A stretch of DNA of 64,000 nt from Vicugna pacos. Taxonomy: Eukaryota > Chordata > Mammalia > Artiodactyla > Camelidae. The notes below the pieces were generated by a model. It had not been told where the DNA came from, ran no database searches, and saw only the letters and a program-made list of their open reading frames with translations. Below, one piece after another: positions 24,085 to 43,899 of this stretch. The DNA is taken from the NCBI RefSeq assembly GCF_048564905.1, contig NC_133006.1, positions 23,962,001-24,026,000 of the forward strand. The letters are read 5' to 3'. Numbering within the stretch: position 1 is the stretch's first letter; each line of letters starts with the position of its first letter. The position numbers and the translations under genes are program-made.

Positions 24085-24345
24085 GGGATGTGGAAAATAC
24101 TAACTTCAAAGCCTGGAAGGCTTGGGTCTCTCTCCCGACCCTGCCACTTGCTGGCTGGGCAACCAGGACAAGCTACTTCAGCTGTAGCCCCAGTGTCCTC
24201 TGCAAGACTGGAATAGTAACAATCACGCCTACTTTGCAGGGTTGCTGCAATTACTAGGATTCTTCCGTAAAGAGCCTAGCATGGTTTCTGGCATGTGGTA
24301 GCTGTGGTCCAATAAATGGCAACCCTGTTATATTATTACTATTTC
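24085..24345 (+). mobile_element. MIR element in the ATP6V1G2 3' UTR/flank
   Basis: MIR features in order: aaagcctggaaggcttgggt, cctgccacttgctggctggg, ggaatagtaacaatcacgcc, gggttgctgcaattactag, and an end of gagcctagcatggtttctgg with caataaatggc. The terminal AATAAA of the MIR coincides with a possible polyadenylation signal. Confidence 0.75.
24311..24316 (+). terminator. ATP6V1G2: Possible ATP6V1G2 polyadenylation signal (MIR-derived AATAAA)
   Basis: AATAAA about 480 bases after the stop codon, at the 3' end of the MIR element. It competes with the signal at 24730; I cannot tell which is used. Confidence 0.4.
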
Positions 24346-24729
24346 CTGCCCACCTACCAAAACCTAAACACAGCTGATTCCTCACTTCTGTCTGTGGCTA
24401 ATTCTACTCATTCATTCTGTGGTGCGAGTTATTCTCTAAAGAATTGGTTTTTCCCACCTCTTTTCCCAGAGACCTTATGATCCCTGAAAAAATGAAATGA
24501 TGATCTCATTTAGCCTCTCTACTGTGGTTCCAGGAAGATGTTTGCATTTATTAGCCTCTCTTTTTGTCTCTCTTAAATTGGTCTTTCTCTTTATTGGATT
24601 TCCCTCTCTCCCTAATTCTCCAAAGACCCATCAGATGTTCACTGCTTCCTGAGATCTAAAGTGACGCTGTTCCCTCGTATGCATGGCCTTCCTTTCTACA
24701 TCTTCAACACCTTACTTTGCCTTTGTAAC

Positions 24730-24735
24730 AATAAA
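24730..24735 (+). terminator. ATP6V1G2: Possible ATP6V1G2 polyadenylation signal
   Basis: AATAAA followed 14 bases later by a second AATAAA (gtcaataaaataa), about 900 bases after the stop. The paired signals favour this as the main 3' end. Confidence 0.5.
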
Positions 24736-25009
24736 AAAGTGTCAATAAAATAATTATGGGCAAATCGATTGGTGGTTCGAATCAGCCTCCTTTTGTTTCA
24801 TCATTTCTCATTTTCAGTCACTCTTGTTCCTTGTTTACTGATTCCCCAAACAGCCAAAAGGGCTGTCCTTTGAAGATTGTTGGAGAAACAAAAGCAAATG
24901 GTACGTAATTTTTTCTCTAAAGTGAGAAACAAGTGGTTCCTCCTTTGGGAACCTGAGGACTAAAGATGGCAACTGTAGAGAAAAGCTAGGTTGTAGGAAC
25001 AAGCACTCT

Positions 25010-25190
25010 GCCCCTTACGTTGCTTTATTTTCCTTCATAGCACTTATCGATACTTGACATGTTTATGTGTTGTCTCCCCTATTATGTGAACTCTGTGATC
25101 ACAGGTGTTCACTGCTGTGTCCCCAGATTCTAGGATGGCACTTGGCACAGGATAGACAATTGATAAATACTGTTGAAAAAATTGATATTG
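25010..25190 (+). mobile_element. L2 LINE 3' end (sense)
   Basis: Typical L2 3' text: ttccttcatagcacttatcg, actctgtgatcacaggtgtt, cactgctgtgtccccagatt, gcacttggcacaggatagac, gataaatactgttgaa. Confidence 0.65.
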
Positions 25191-25596
25191 TGGGTTGGAA
25201 AAACTGCCCCCCCCAAAAAAAACTGCCCTTCCATGACACCATCCTTGGATTACTGTTCTTTTGACCACAGGAAACAAGCCTGTTTCATCAAGGACTTAAA
25301 CCAATGAGATAATCCGTAGTTTATTAACTAGACTCTTGAAGCAGGTGGAAAGGTAGAGAATAAAGAGATGTGTACATTTTGGCTCTGTCACCTGTTAGCT
25401 GTATTACTTTGGAAACATGTTGCTTTATTACTCTAAATCTGCTTGCTTGTTATAGAATGGTATTAATGATACACCATGATGTTAAGTGGTTAAGTGTGAC
25501 AACAGGTAAAGGGCCAAACGTTTGTCATTTTTGTTATGTCACATTTGACTTCTGTAGCATATAAAGGCGGGGGTTGGGGAGGGACACATCAAATGT

Positions 25597-26071
25597 TTTA
25601 TTCAAGAAAAATCCAGGCTGAACAAAGGAGCTACTGGGGGCGGGGCTAAGTACATTCTGGTCAAATTAACAATATTTATAAAACATTACATAACCCTCCA
25701 GCCCTACCATTTATCTTTAACACTTGGGGCAGAATCTAGACCCCGTCCCCCATACGGTGGCTTCAGAACACCTTTTTGATTCGCAGTCCAAGTCCACGAA
25801 CTTCAGGGACCTTAAGGCATCAGCTACATCGGCCCACTTTATTTTGGGCAAATGCCGCCCGCCTGCCCTACGGCTAGGGAAAGGGTAGGGGTAGGACCGT
25901 GAGCACTCGCTTCCCTCACCTGGAGCCTGCCGTCCCCTAGCTCCCGCTCCAACGCCCCCAGGTCACCTTGACTACCGGGCCAAGGACCCCGTGGGAACTC
26001 GCAGTCCCGCCACCTTGGGTCCTCGTGCCCCCCGGAGGGGTGCCCAGAGAGAAGACCTGCGTGGCAAGAAC
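25597..26071 (-). other. Candidate minus-strand transcript: spliced exon (26071-25920) and AATAAA (25602-25597)
   Basis: On the minus strand a pyrimidine-rich acceptor (ctcctctttatttag) precedes a 152-base segment (26071-25920) that ends at a strong donor, ccag then gtgaggg. One frame stays open through it (for example SGHPSGGHEDPRWRDCEF, GDLGALERELGDGRLQ). About 320 bases on is AATAAA at 25602-25597, with gggccgatgtagctgatgcc and other open text between. This suggests an exon and terminal exon of an antisense transcript starting near the DDX39B promoter. I recognise no protein, and the frame does not continue cleanly, so a non-coding RNA is more likely than a gene product. Confidence 0.35.
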
Positions 26072-26269
26072 CTAAATAAAGAGGAGAAGGGCGTGGAAAA
26101 GAGTAGGACAAGAAGAAAAGAATAACCATCTGAGAAGATGCTAGTCTCCTTTATGCTTTTGTTACTGGCAGTAGCGGAGCACTTAGAAGTGACTTAAAAA
26201 AATTTTTTTTCACACAGGCATCTCTAAAGACAACCAGAGAGCGTGCGGAACTATAGAACAGTGGAAGGT

Positions 26270-26410
26270 CCTTCTTCCGGTCCCTTGCGTCTGCGCTCTC
26301 GCAGCCCAGAAGGCGGGAGGCCTGGGTAGAGGGAAGCCGGGAACCGGAAGTGAAGGCAGATTCCCTCCTTCGTCTCTGTTGCCGCCGCCATACGTCTTCG
26401 CCTTGCCCAG
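26270..26410 (+). promoter_or_regulatory. DDX39B: DDX39B promoter and non-coding exon 1
   Basis: CpG-rich block with Ets-type sites (cttccggtc at 26274, accggaagtg near 26341), no TATA box, and a likely exon end at 26410 (ccttgcccag then gtaagcc). The start site is probably near 26350-26375, judged from the usual short first exon. A typical housekeeping promoter. Confidence 0.65.
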
Positions 26411-27172
26411 GTAAGCCTTGGCCTTCGGTACCATCCACGTCCATCTGCGTTCCTCTGCGGCCATCCTGTCGCATGGGCTCCTGATAACCACAGTATAGGC
26501 TCTGGTCTGGTCGCTGGGGTCTGATTGGGTCATTACATCCATCGTTTGCATCTCTTTCGGGAGCAATAATTTTCAGGGGGAGGTAGGGAATCTAGGGGGT
26601 CAATCCAAGATGGTGGCTTCGTCGCCATTGTGTTTCCTTTGCTTTTCGCTCCTCCAGTGGACCCCTAATTTATCAGAGGCCCCAGCGACCGTGATAGGAG
26701 GTGTTATGCGTTCTCTGATCCTGGGCTTTGGGGGAAGGCGGGGCTCTTCTCACCTTCCCGCTTTTCTCTGAGCCCTTGGCCCGCGGTGGAAATAGTTGGC
26801 TTCTGGGCCTAGTTGGACTCTTACTTGTCCACCATTATTTGGAGCGCTGTCCAAATGTTGACGAGTGGTGTCATTGTGTTTTTCGGAAAGGAGTCGCCCC
26901 TGAGGAGTAGCCCAACGGTGCTGTGAGACCACTTGGCAAAGGTTCTGTTAGCTGGAACGAGAATACATCTTTCTCAATTATTATCTTTTTACTCATCGTA
27001 TGAAGGAGTTTTTTCTGGCCGGGCCATTTCTCTGCCCCCCCCCCCCGCAATTAATTAAGGATTTCTTAAGCATCAGAAGGAGGTTACTGAGGACTGGGAG
27101 GCTGGAGTGCTGGGTGGGAGAGGTGGATGGCAGCCACATTATGTTTTCATTTTGAAAGGTAAGGGCTTTGCG

Positions 27173-27240
27173 CAATGACGACTTGAATCTATCACCCTTG
27201 ACTGATGGCTGCTATGTTAGAGGTTGACGCTTTGAGATTG
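27173..27240 (+). ncRNA. SNORD84: C/D box snoRNA, SNORD84-like, in DDX39B intron 1
   Basis: C-box-like atgacga (27175-27181), internal D' box ctga (27202-27205) followed by a C'-like tgatggc, and a degenerate D box ttga near 27232. A short closing stem, caat (27173-27176) with attg (27237-27240), flanks it. It shares the guide stretch 'atctatcaccc.tgactgatggct' with the copy at 31715. Human DDX39B carries SNORD84 and SNORD117 in introns about 4.7 kb apart; here the spacing is about 4.5 kb. The limits are estimates. Confidence 0.7.
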
Positions 27241-27645
27241 TAGGGAAAGCACCAAGGTCTTCCATTGAGGATTCTTTTTTTTTTTTTTTTTTTGGGGGTC
27301 ATTTCCGTCTTCATTCTCCGCTTTCTTCAGTCATTAGTCATGTTTTGTTTTTCACGGGTTTTTTTCCCCTCACTACCGTCACATACCAAGACTATGTATA
27401 AGCTGGTCTTGCCCTTCCAACTTAGCGTTTTCTGCTTCTCCTATACTGTCTCCTTGGGAACCTGTGTCCTAACTACCTCCCTTGGGGCCACTTTCTCTAT
27501 TATCTGTATTATGTTTGCCTTTTGCTATTATGTCTTGTTCCTTTGTTACTTTTCTTTCCAGGTAAATAAATGTTTCATAGTTTAGGGAGAGCAGGAAGCG
27601 TGTGGGTATAGAAAAGGCTGTGAAGGCCCAGCTCATGACTGATGA

Positions 27646-36814
<9,169 letters not shown>

Positions 36815-37030
36815 AGAATTCACCCACCCATTCTGGAATGTGACAGTCCATCCCTTTTCAGGAGATGACACCAGGCATGGGGATGAAGGAGACACTACTG
36901 CCACCTGCCCCTGACAACCCCAGCCCCCACCCCATGGCTTCCCTCTTTTGCATCACCACCACTCCTAATCCCCCCACTTCCTGATTTGTCAATTTTTTTT
37001 AACAAAACTAAAAAACATATGTGTCTGTGG
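36815..37030 (+). other. DDX39B: DDX39B 3' UTR
   Basis: About 200 bases after the stop: gatgacaccaggcatgggga, ccccagcccccaccccatgg, then an A-rich end (ttttaacaaaactaaaaaac) followed by a GT-rich stretch (atatgtgtctgtggtatctg). There is no AATAAA; the A-rich element probably serves as the cleavage signal. Confidence 0.6.
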
Positions 37031-37338
37031 TATCTGTAAGCGCTCCGTCCCTTTATTGGATTTGGGGTGAGATTTTAGGGCGTAATCCAGAGTAAGTTCC
37101 TGTAGGGACTGTGCGCTACTGTGGGGCCAAGGTCAGTGGGAGGTGTCAAACTGGGGGATGTGACTGAAAAGACTGCAGAGGCCGTGATTCCTCACTGCTT
37201 TCCATATCCTGGCCCTTTGTGGAGGATTCCATTTTCTTAGTGGCTGGGAGAGGCCGGGGTGTTCCTGATTGAAGGGCTGGGGAGAGTGGTATGCAGTATT
37301 GCCAGTGTTGGAGGGTGAAGTGCAAACTGGTGGAAAGC

Positions 37339-38225
37339 TTAGGCGTCTCCTCCCGGGCTCTCCCTGTGTCTCATCTGCTCTTTCAGCTTCTGGATCTTGA
37401 GCACTAGGGCCTGGACTTCCCAGGCCCCCTCTTGACCTTCCAGCAGGGCCTGGTATAGCTCCAACTGCTGTTCCAGCAACTCCTCAGCCTGGGCCAGCTC
37501 ATCTGTGGGATGAGGCTGGGGGTCCTGGGAGAGGGAGCATTAGGGAGGGAGCATCAACTAGGGCAGGAGGCTGAGGCTCACTGAAAGGAATTATGTGTCT
37601 TTCCAGTTTTTCAACCTCATTAGTTTTAAGGTCCTCTACTGCAGAGCCAAGGTTAACTTCCTGTCTTAGGCATAGGCCTGGGGCTGGATGGGAGAGCAAT
37701 TAGAGATCACAGCCCATGGGCTATGACTTGACTCCCTGTGCAGCATGTGGGGTTATGGGAAGGGGAGGACTTGCTGTCCCAACCCACCCCAAAGAAATAG
37801 TTAACTGTTAGGGGAAATTCCTGTTCAAGGACTTCGTGGGCTGTGAGGAGGGAAGGGTGCGGTAGAGGGTCCCCTGAGGTCTGGAGTGGTCTGGGGGCAG
37901 GGAAAGTTCCGGGAAACTGGGTTGGGACTAGGCAACAAGCACCTGGGTTACGGGTAGTGTCTGCTTTCAGCTGGCCTTTGTTACGGGATGAGATGGAGGT
38001 GATTCCCTGTACCCCCCCAGTACAAATTTGCCCTCCAGCCTCACTCTTGGTCCACTTACCCTGGGGGGTGACATCTTCCCACTGCCTTGTAGAGCTGGTC
38101 TCTTCTGTACTTGCCTTGGGATCTTGGGAGAAGCGCCTCCAGGAGCCCTGAAGTGCATAGGGCCAGGATGGCAGGAGGAGGAGGCGGCAGCAATGTCCAG
38201 AGAGCCAGGGCAGAGGGAAGACCAT
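37339..38225 (-). CDS. MCCD1: Mitochondrial coiled-coil domain protein 1
   Basis: Two coding exons (minus): 38225-38060 (166 nt) and 37502-37339 (164 nt, stop TAA). Total 330 nt, 109 residues; human MCCD1 has 119. The junction is GT/AG with phase 1. Exon 1 encodes an N-terminal leader-like segment (MVFPLPWLSGHCC, RLLLLPSWPYALQGSWRRF) rich in Leu/Arg, suited to mitochondrial import. Exon 2 encodes the coiled coil, ELAQAEELLEQQLELYQALL and LVLKIQKLKEQMRHRESP, ending GGDA as in human. The function is unknown. It is convergent with DDX39B, whose 3' end lies about 300 bases away. Both exons are open, so the gene looks intact. Confidence 0.92.
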
Positions 38226-39710
38226 GGCGGGTGAGGCAGGGAACTGGTCTCCGGGCTGTAGCCTCGCTTCAGTGCCTGGCCCTGCCCCTGCCCTGCTCTG
38301 CTGCACCTACCCACCTCCTAACCTGGCCCCAGAGTCCAGGAACTCATGTTCCCTGATGTGAAAATGTTCCTGCCAGGGTAGGCAGTACCTTAGAATTCTG
38401 GTGCCTAGCCTACTGCATGTCTAATGTCTTTTTTCTTAGAATGTGTTCTCATTCCTCTCAATTCTGCAAGGTAGGAATTACACTACTGGTTTGCAAATGA
38501 AATGCTCAGTTTCATTCAGCACTCACTGATTCAGCAAATACCAGTTAGAGCCCGCTCTGGACCAGATGTGCTCAAGACTCTACAGCTGGTTGGTGGAAAA
38601 TCCTGGAGGATTCATGACCAGGTCTCTGACTTGAAAGCTCATACTTGTCCTGGCTCAAGTATTGATTGATTCTCCCTTTATTTCCCTTTCCTGTTCTTGC
38701 TGTCCCAGAGGGACCTTTTTTTCTTGCCCCTGTTGTACATTGCACGTTGTACGGGGTTACCTTCTCTGGTAAGTCTGGACACCGTACGCTGGGACACTGG
38801 TACAGGTTTCAAGCTTTGTTGAACTAGTTAGCCCTCCCATCAAAGATGCACTAGAACAAAAGCCCTGTTCACCCATTGTGTGTGAACCTTGTGTATACAT
38901 ATTGGACTTTCTGCAGTGTGTCCTGAAATGTCCTATTGTGGCTGAAGGGCACAGCCACAGCCCTGTGGGCAGAGGTGGCTCATAGGGAGTAGATGGTTCC
39001 AGCTTTGGTCACCTGGGAAAAGGCAGGTCCTCAGAAAAACATGCTTCAGAAAGCAAGATTGCTGGAGAGTGGACAGCTTCTGGCCAGCTCACTATCTGGG
39101 ACATCACACTGAATTCAGAGGGAAGATTGCCTCTGTCATGGTGTGGGGATCTGGGAACCAGGGAGGGAGACCTTCCCGGAGGTCAGTGGTTTTTAACCTT
39201 GGGGGACTGAAACACCTTTAGATGAGGTCAGAGACCTCAAGTTCCCCATTGGCTAGCAGGTTCCCACTTTTCAGTGAAAGAAGAACCAAGAATCCCTGTA
39301 AAATTTTGGAGGAGAGAAGCTCTCTCGTTTCTTAAGTGATAGGGTTATGCATGGTTCATTTTTGAATTGCAATGTATTCACAGCTTTAAGGCTTAATTAT
39401 TGGGACATAAGAGGCTCAAACTACTGTTGCTACAGATATGGGAAACTATCTAGTATAAGGTTAAACAACCCACAGTAACACTGAAGCAAAACTAACCTCG
39501 TTTATAAATTAAAGGCAAGATCAGCAGCTATTAAGAAAATAAATGAAACTTCTATAGGGCAATCAAAATGATGCACTAGTAACAAAATGTCCTTCCTGAA
39601 AACTGGACATTTCAACCATCTGAACTTCTATTTTAGGTTATGAGTTACAAAATGGACTAACACCCAATAATTTACAGTAGGTCATTCTAAGCCATAAGAA
39701 TCTGTGTGTC
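38226..39710. other. Spacer between MCCD1 and the class I domain, no gene seen
   Basis: Mostly unique-looking sequence. Short ORFs lack support. No element was recognised with confidence. Confidence 0.5.
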
Positions 39711-39716
39711 GGAGCC

Positions 39717-40337
39717 AGCCGACAATCGATCAGGTCCAGAAACCTGTGCTGCAGGACTGAGAAAAGAAAGACAAGACTAAAAGGAAGACAAGACTAAAAG
39801 GTGGGGCGGAGAGGGTCTCACTCTAGCCCGCAAGACGCTAGGTCAAGAGTGGACCTCGAGTTTATTTCCAGCAGTTAATTTATATGCTTTTAACCCATAG
39901 GCAATGGTATCGTTTTTATGATCTATTAGCAATGTGTACTAAAATCATTAACTTGTGTATTGTTACATACATCATTATTGTTTATAGTTCTCATCAATCA
40001 AGACTAACCGTTCCCCAAGAGCTAACATCATTAATTACGGTTATTGTTCCTCTAGGCTAACATCGTGACTTGTGTATTGGTAACTCAGGTGATTGTTACT
40101 AAGATCACTAACTTGTGTGACCTGTATCTCTCTTTCCAGAAGCCCCTGTTCTTAATAACTCAATGGCATCAAGATGTTTTTCCGACTCCAAATGCACCTG
40201 CTGTTTTTCTAACAAAGGGGTGGTGGGACAGAGATGTCTTTGCTCAATCAGCCTTAGAGCCCTGACGCCCCGCACTCTGGGAGTTTAGGCCCAGTTTCTG
40301 TGCTCGGCAGCCCTCAGGTCATGAGCGGCACCCCGCA
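39717..40337 (-). mobile_element. Solo ERV LTR, class II (ERVK/betaretrovirus-like)
   Basis: A 621-base fossil LTR on the minus strand, beginning TGCGGGGTGCC and ending GGCTCCGACA, so it has the TG...CA ends. A TATA box (catataaatt) and an AATAAA lie in the usual order before a short R-U5. It is flanked by an exact 6-base duplication, tctgtg (39711-39716 and 40338-40343), the length typical of class II ERVs. No internal retroviral sequence adjoins it, so this is a solo LTR left by recombination. The exact duplication suggests a fairly recent, post-camelid-ancestor insertion. I do not know the subfamily name. Confidence 0.85.
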
Positions 40338-40343
40338 TCTGTG

Positions 40344-40945
40344 GATCTGGCTTTGTTCGTCTGTGGGAATTAAAGAAAAGGCTAGTATTTGGGTTAGTTC
40401 AAATCTGTTGGGTAAGCTGGGATCTCACAATCATGGAAATGAAGGAATGAAGATAGATAAATGTTTAAACCTAGATTTACGTTACTGTGTATATTTTTTT
40501 GTTACTTCTGAGTGTTTAGTAGTCTCCCTCTCACCCCCCATTTATATGAAAAGGCTTTGTTTATGTCTAGTAGAGCCTTAATCAAATGAGGGCTCTGGCC
40601 TGGCCTCTGCAGGAGGTGCCTGTCTTCAGCCAGGGACAAGCAGACGATTATGGGAAGCATCAACCACAAGGTCAAGGGATTGTCGAGCTCCCTGAGGCCA
40701 GTGTACCGATGCCGCCCTTTAATATTGCATCTTACCTGGCAGATTGGCAGGACTAGGGTGACTGACATGAATCATAGCCTTCATGTGAAACTCTTGTGGA
40801 GCTGGTTTCCTAGATATATTGAAGTCCACCCATTACATTAATGTGAGAGCTTACTGACTGTCAGAGACCCTGTTGGCCACTTTTTGTTCCTGTCACAGGT
40901 GACCTTCATGATAACTTTTGAAGAGCGCTTTCTCATTTCACGTTT
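40344..40945. other. Spacer, no gene seen
   Basis: Between the solo LTR and the L1. Short ORFs only; nothing recognised. Confidence 0.45.
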
Positions 40946-41187
40946 TTTTTGCATGTGGATGTTCAGTTGTTCCAGCAACATTTGTATGTTCTATTTCTGG
41001 GTTCTCTATTCTGTTTCGTTGATCTATTTGTGTACTCTTTCACCAATACCACACTGCCTTGATTACTGTAGCTTTATAGGAAGTCTTGAACTCAGACACT
41101 GTCTTCAAGTGTCCACTGACTTTGTTCTCTTATGGTGTGATGGCTCTTTTGCCTCTCCATATAAACTTTAGAATCAGTTTATCAGTA

Positions 41188-41660
41188 CAGACATACCTTG
41201 GAGATATTATGCATTTGGTTCCAGATCACTGCAATAAAGCAAGTCACATGAATTTTTTGGTTTCCCAGTGTATAGAAAAGTTATATTTACACTATACTGT
41301 AGTTTATTAAGTGTATAATAGCAGTCTGTCTAGAAAAAAAATGTACAAGGGAGTAAGGTATAGCTTAGTTAGAGTGCATGCTTAGCATGCATAAGGTCCT
41401 GGTTTCAATCCCCAGTATCTCCATTAAAAAATAAATACATAAATATATAAATAATCAATCTAATTACCTCCCCCCCCCAAAGATTTTAAAAATAAAAACT
41501 AAAAAACAATGTACATACCTTAATTTTAAAATAATGCTTTTGGGAAAATGGTGCTGATAGACTTGCTCAATGGAGGGTTGTCACAAACCTTCAGTTTGTA
41601 AAAAATGCCAGAATCTGTGAAGTGCAAAAAAGCAAAATGCAATAAAGTGAAGTATGTCTG
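41188..41660. mobile_element. Tigger-group DNA transposon (non-autonomous) inside the L1
   Basis: Terminal inverted repeats cagacataccttggagatat and (reverse) aataaagtgaagtatgtctg, with TA target duplications at 41186-41187 and 41661-41662. Interior: tccagatcactgcaataaag, tttggtttcccagtgtatag, tgtacataccttaattttaa. It carries a SINE at 41348-41507. Confidence 0.9.
41348..41507 (+). mobile_element. Camelid SINE inside the Tigger element
   Basis: Sense copy: aaggtatagcttagttagag, gcatgcttagcatgcataag, gtttcaatccccagtatctc, A/T-rich tail with taattacctcccccccc. Target duplication aatgtaca at 41340-41347 and 41508-41515. Confidence 0.92.
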
Positions 41661-42779
41661 TATCCACAAAGTAACCTGCCAGGATTTTGATTGAAATTAT
41701 GTTGAATCTATTGACCAAATTGGGAAGAACTGACATCTTGATAATTTTGAGTCTTCTATCCATGAACATGGAATATCTCTCAACTTACTTCTTTGATTTC
41801 TTTCATCAGAGTTTAAATTTTTTTCCTCATATAGAGGAAAAAATATATTGTACATATTTTGTTAGATTTATACATAAGTATTTCATTTTGTGGGGTGCTA
41901 ATGTAAATGGTATTGTGTTTTTAATTTCAGCTTCCAGTTGTTTATTGCTGGTGTACAGGAAAGCGATTGACTTTTGTATAGTAGGGCTTGTATCATGCAG
42001 CCTTGATTAACTGTTAGTTGATGGTACCAGGAGTTTTTTGTTGTTGTTGTTGATTCTTTGGATTTTCTACATACATAATCATGTCATCTGCCAACAAAGA
42101 CAGTTTTATTTCTTCCTTCCCAATCTGTATACCTTTTATTTCCTTTTAAAGTCTTATTACATTAACTAGGACTTCTAATATGATGTTGAAATGAAGTGGT
42201 GAGAGGGGACATCCTTACCTTGTTCCTGATCTTAGCAGGAAAACTTCTAGTTGCTTACTGTTAAGTATAATGTTAGCTGTGGGGTTTTTGTAGATGTTCT
42301 TTATCAAGTTTAGGAAATTCCCTTCTATTCCTAGTTCACTTAGAATTTTTATAATGAAAATTGGTTTCTGTCAAATATTTTTTCTGCATCTATTGATATG
42401 ATTATATGATTTTTCCTTTTTGAGCCTCTTGAGGTGGTAGATTACATTAATTGATTTTCAAATGTTGAACTAGCCTTGCATACCTGGGATAAATCCCATT
42501 TGGTTGTGGTATATAGTTCTTTTTATACATTGTGGATTTGGTTTGCTAATATTTTGTTGTGGACTTTTGCATCTATGTTCATGAGAGATATTGGTCTATA
42601 GTTTCTTTTCCTGTAATGTTATTGTCTGGTTTTAGTATTAGGGTAAACTGGCCTCACAGAATGAGTTAGAAAGTGGTCCTTCTGCATCTATCTTCTGGAA
42701 GAGATTGTGTAAAGCATTGGTATAATTTACCAGTGAATTTATCTGGGCCTGCTGCTTACTTTTTAAAATTATTTTTTGA

Positions 42780-43560
42780 ATAATATTAGATTTACAGAAG
42801 GGTCGTAAACCTAGAACACAGCATTCTCGTTACCCAGCTTCCTTTAATGTTAGCATCTAACAAAACCACGTTAAGACTAAGAAACTAAGAAATTAAAATT
42901 GGTACAATGCTATTAGCTAGGCTATAGACTTTATTTGGATTTCATCAGTTTTTCCCCTAATGTCCTTTTTCTGTTTCAGGATCCAATCCATGGTACCTTA
43001 ATGCATTCAGTTATCATGTCTCCTTAGTCTCCTCTGATCTCTTGAGTTTCTTAGTCTTTACCTGTTTTCATGACCTTGAAAAATTTGAAGAGTAATGGAC
43101 AGATCATTTGGAGAGTGTGACTCAGTTTGGGTTTATCTGATATTTTCAGATAATCAAATTGGGATTATGGGCTTTAAGGAAGAGTACCGTAGAGGCAAAG
43201 TGCCCTTCTCAGCACATCATGTCAAGGGGCGTGTGGCCTTTATCACCTGATTCAGGTTATGTCTGCCAAGTTCTCCATTGTTACACAATTAGTAGTAATT
43301 TTTCCCTTTCCATATTCCATTCTTGGAAATGAGTCGCCAAGTCCAGCCCACAGTCAAGGGGAGGAAAGTTAAGCTCCTCCTGGAAGGGGGATTCTCTTCA
43401 TGTATTACTTCATGTATTACTTGGTATTATTCTAAAAGATTCGTCTTTTCTCCCCACCTTAAAATTTTTTTTCAATCATTTATATATTTCAGTATGAACT
43501 CAGTATTTATTTTATATTTTGGGTTATAATCCGATACTATTGTTATTGTGATGCTCACAT
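42780..43560. mobile_element. Ancient interspersed repeat, probably L1-type, class uncertain
   Basis: Text such as gtttttcccctaatgtcctt, caggatccaatccatggtac, tcatgtctccttagtctcct and gcccttctcagcacatcatg is familiar as a mammalian dispersed repeat. I cannot give its family from memory. It may extend to about 43900. Confidence 0.4.
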
Positions 43561-43899
43561 TGTTCCAACTTTGTTCACAGGGAGCTCTTTCAGGGCTCCT
43601 GTGTCCCTCTGACATGGCCCATTTTGGGAGAGCTGCACTTCCTTTCTAAGGATCCTTGGTTCCTTTTATTGGAGAATGGTATTTAGAGACCAGGATCTGG
43701 ACACTGGGTGCTCATTTCACTTTTCTAAAGAGGACCCAGAGTTTCCAAGAGCTGCCCAAATGCATGCAGGCACGTAAGAGGCTCCCACTTCAGCACCACA
43801 TTAGAGCTTGTTCAGTGCAGCCTGTGCTACCCAACATAATGGCCAGTTCTCCATCCACGACTTCACTCCTTGAAGCTTCTGTTTTTTTTAACCTGTAGG

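Larger units (their letters stand above)
40950..42765 (-). mobile_element. L1 ORF2-region fragment, interrupted by a Tigger element
   Basis: The plus strand reads antisense L1 ORF2: gcatgtggatgttcagttgt, ccacactgccttgattactg, then after the insertion caggattttgattgaaatta, gaacatggaatatctctcaa, catgtcatctgccaacaaag and cttgcatacctgggataaat. Both ends are truncated. The gap at 41188-41660 is a later Tigger insertion; L1 text resumes directly after it. Confidence 0.85.
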
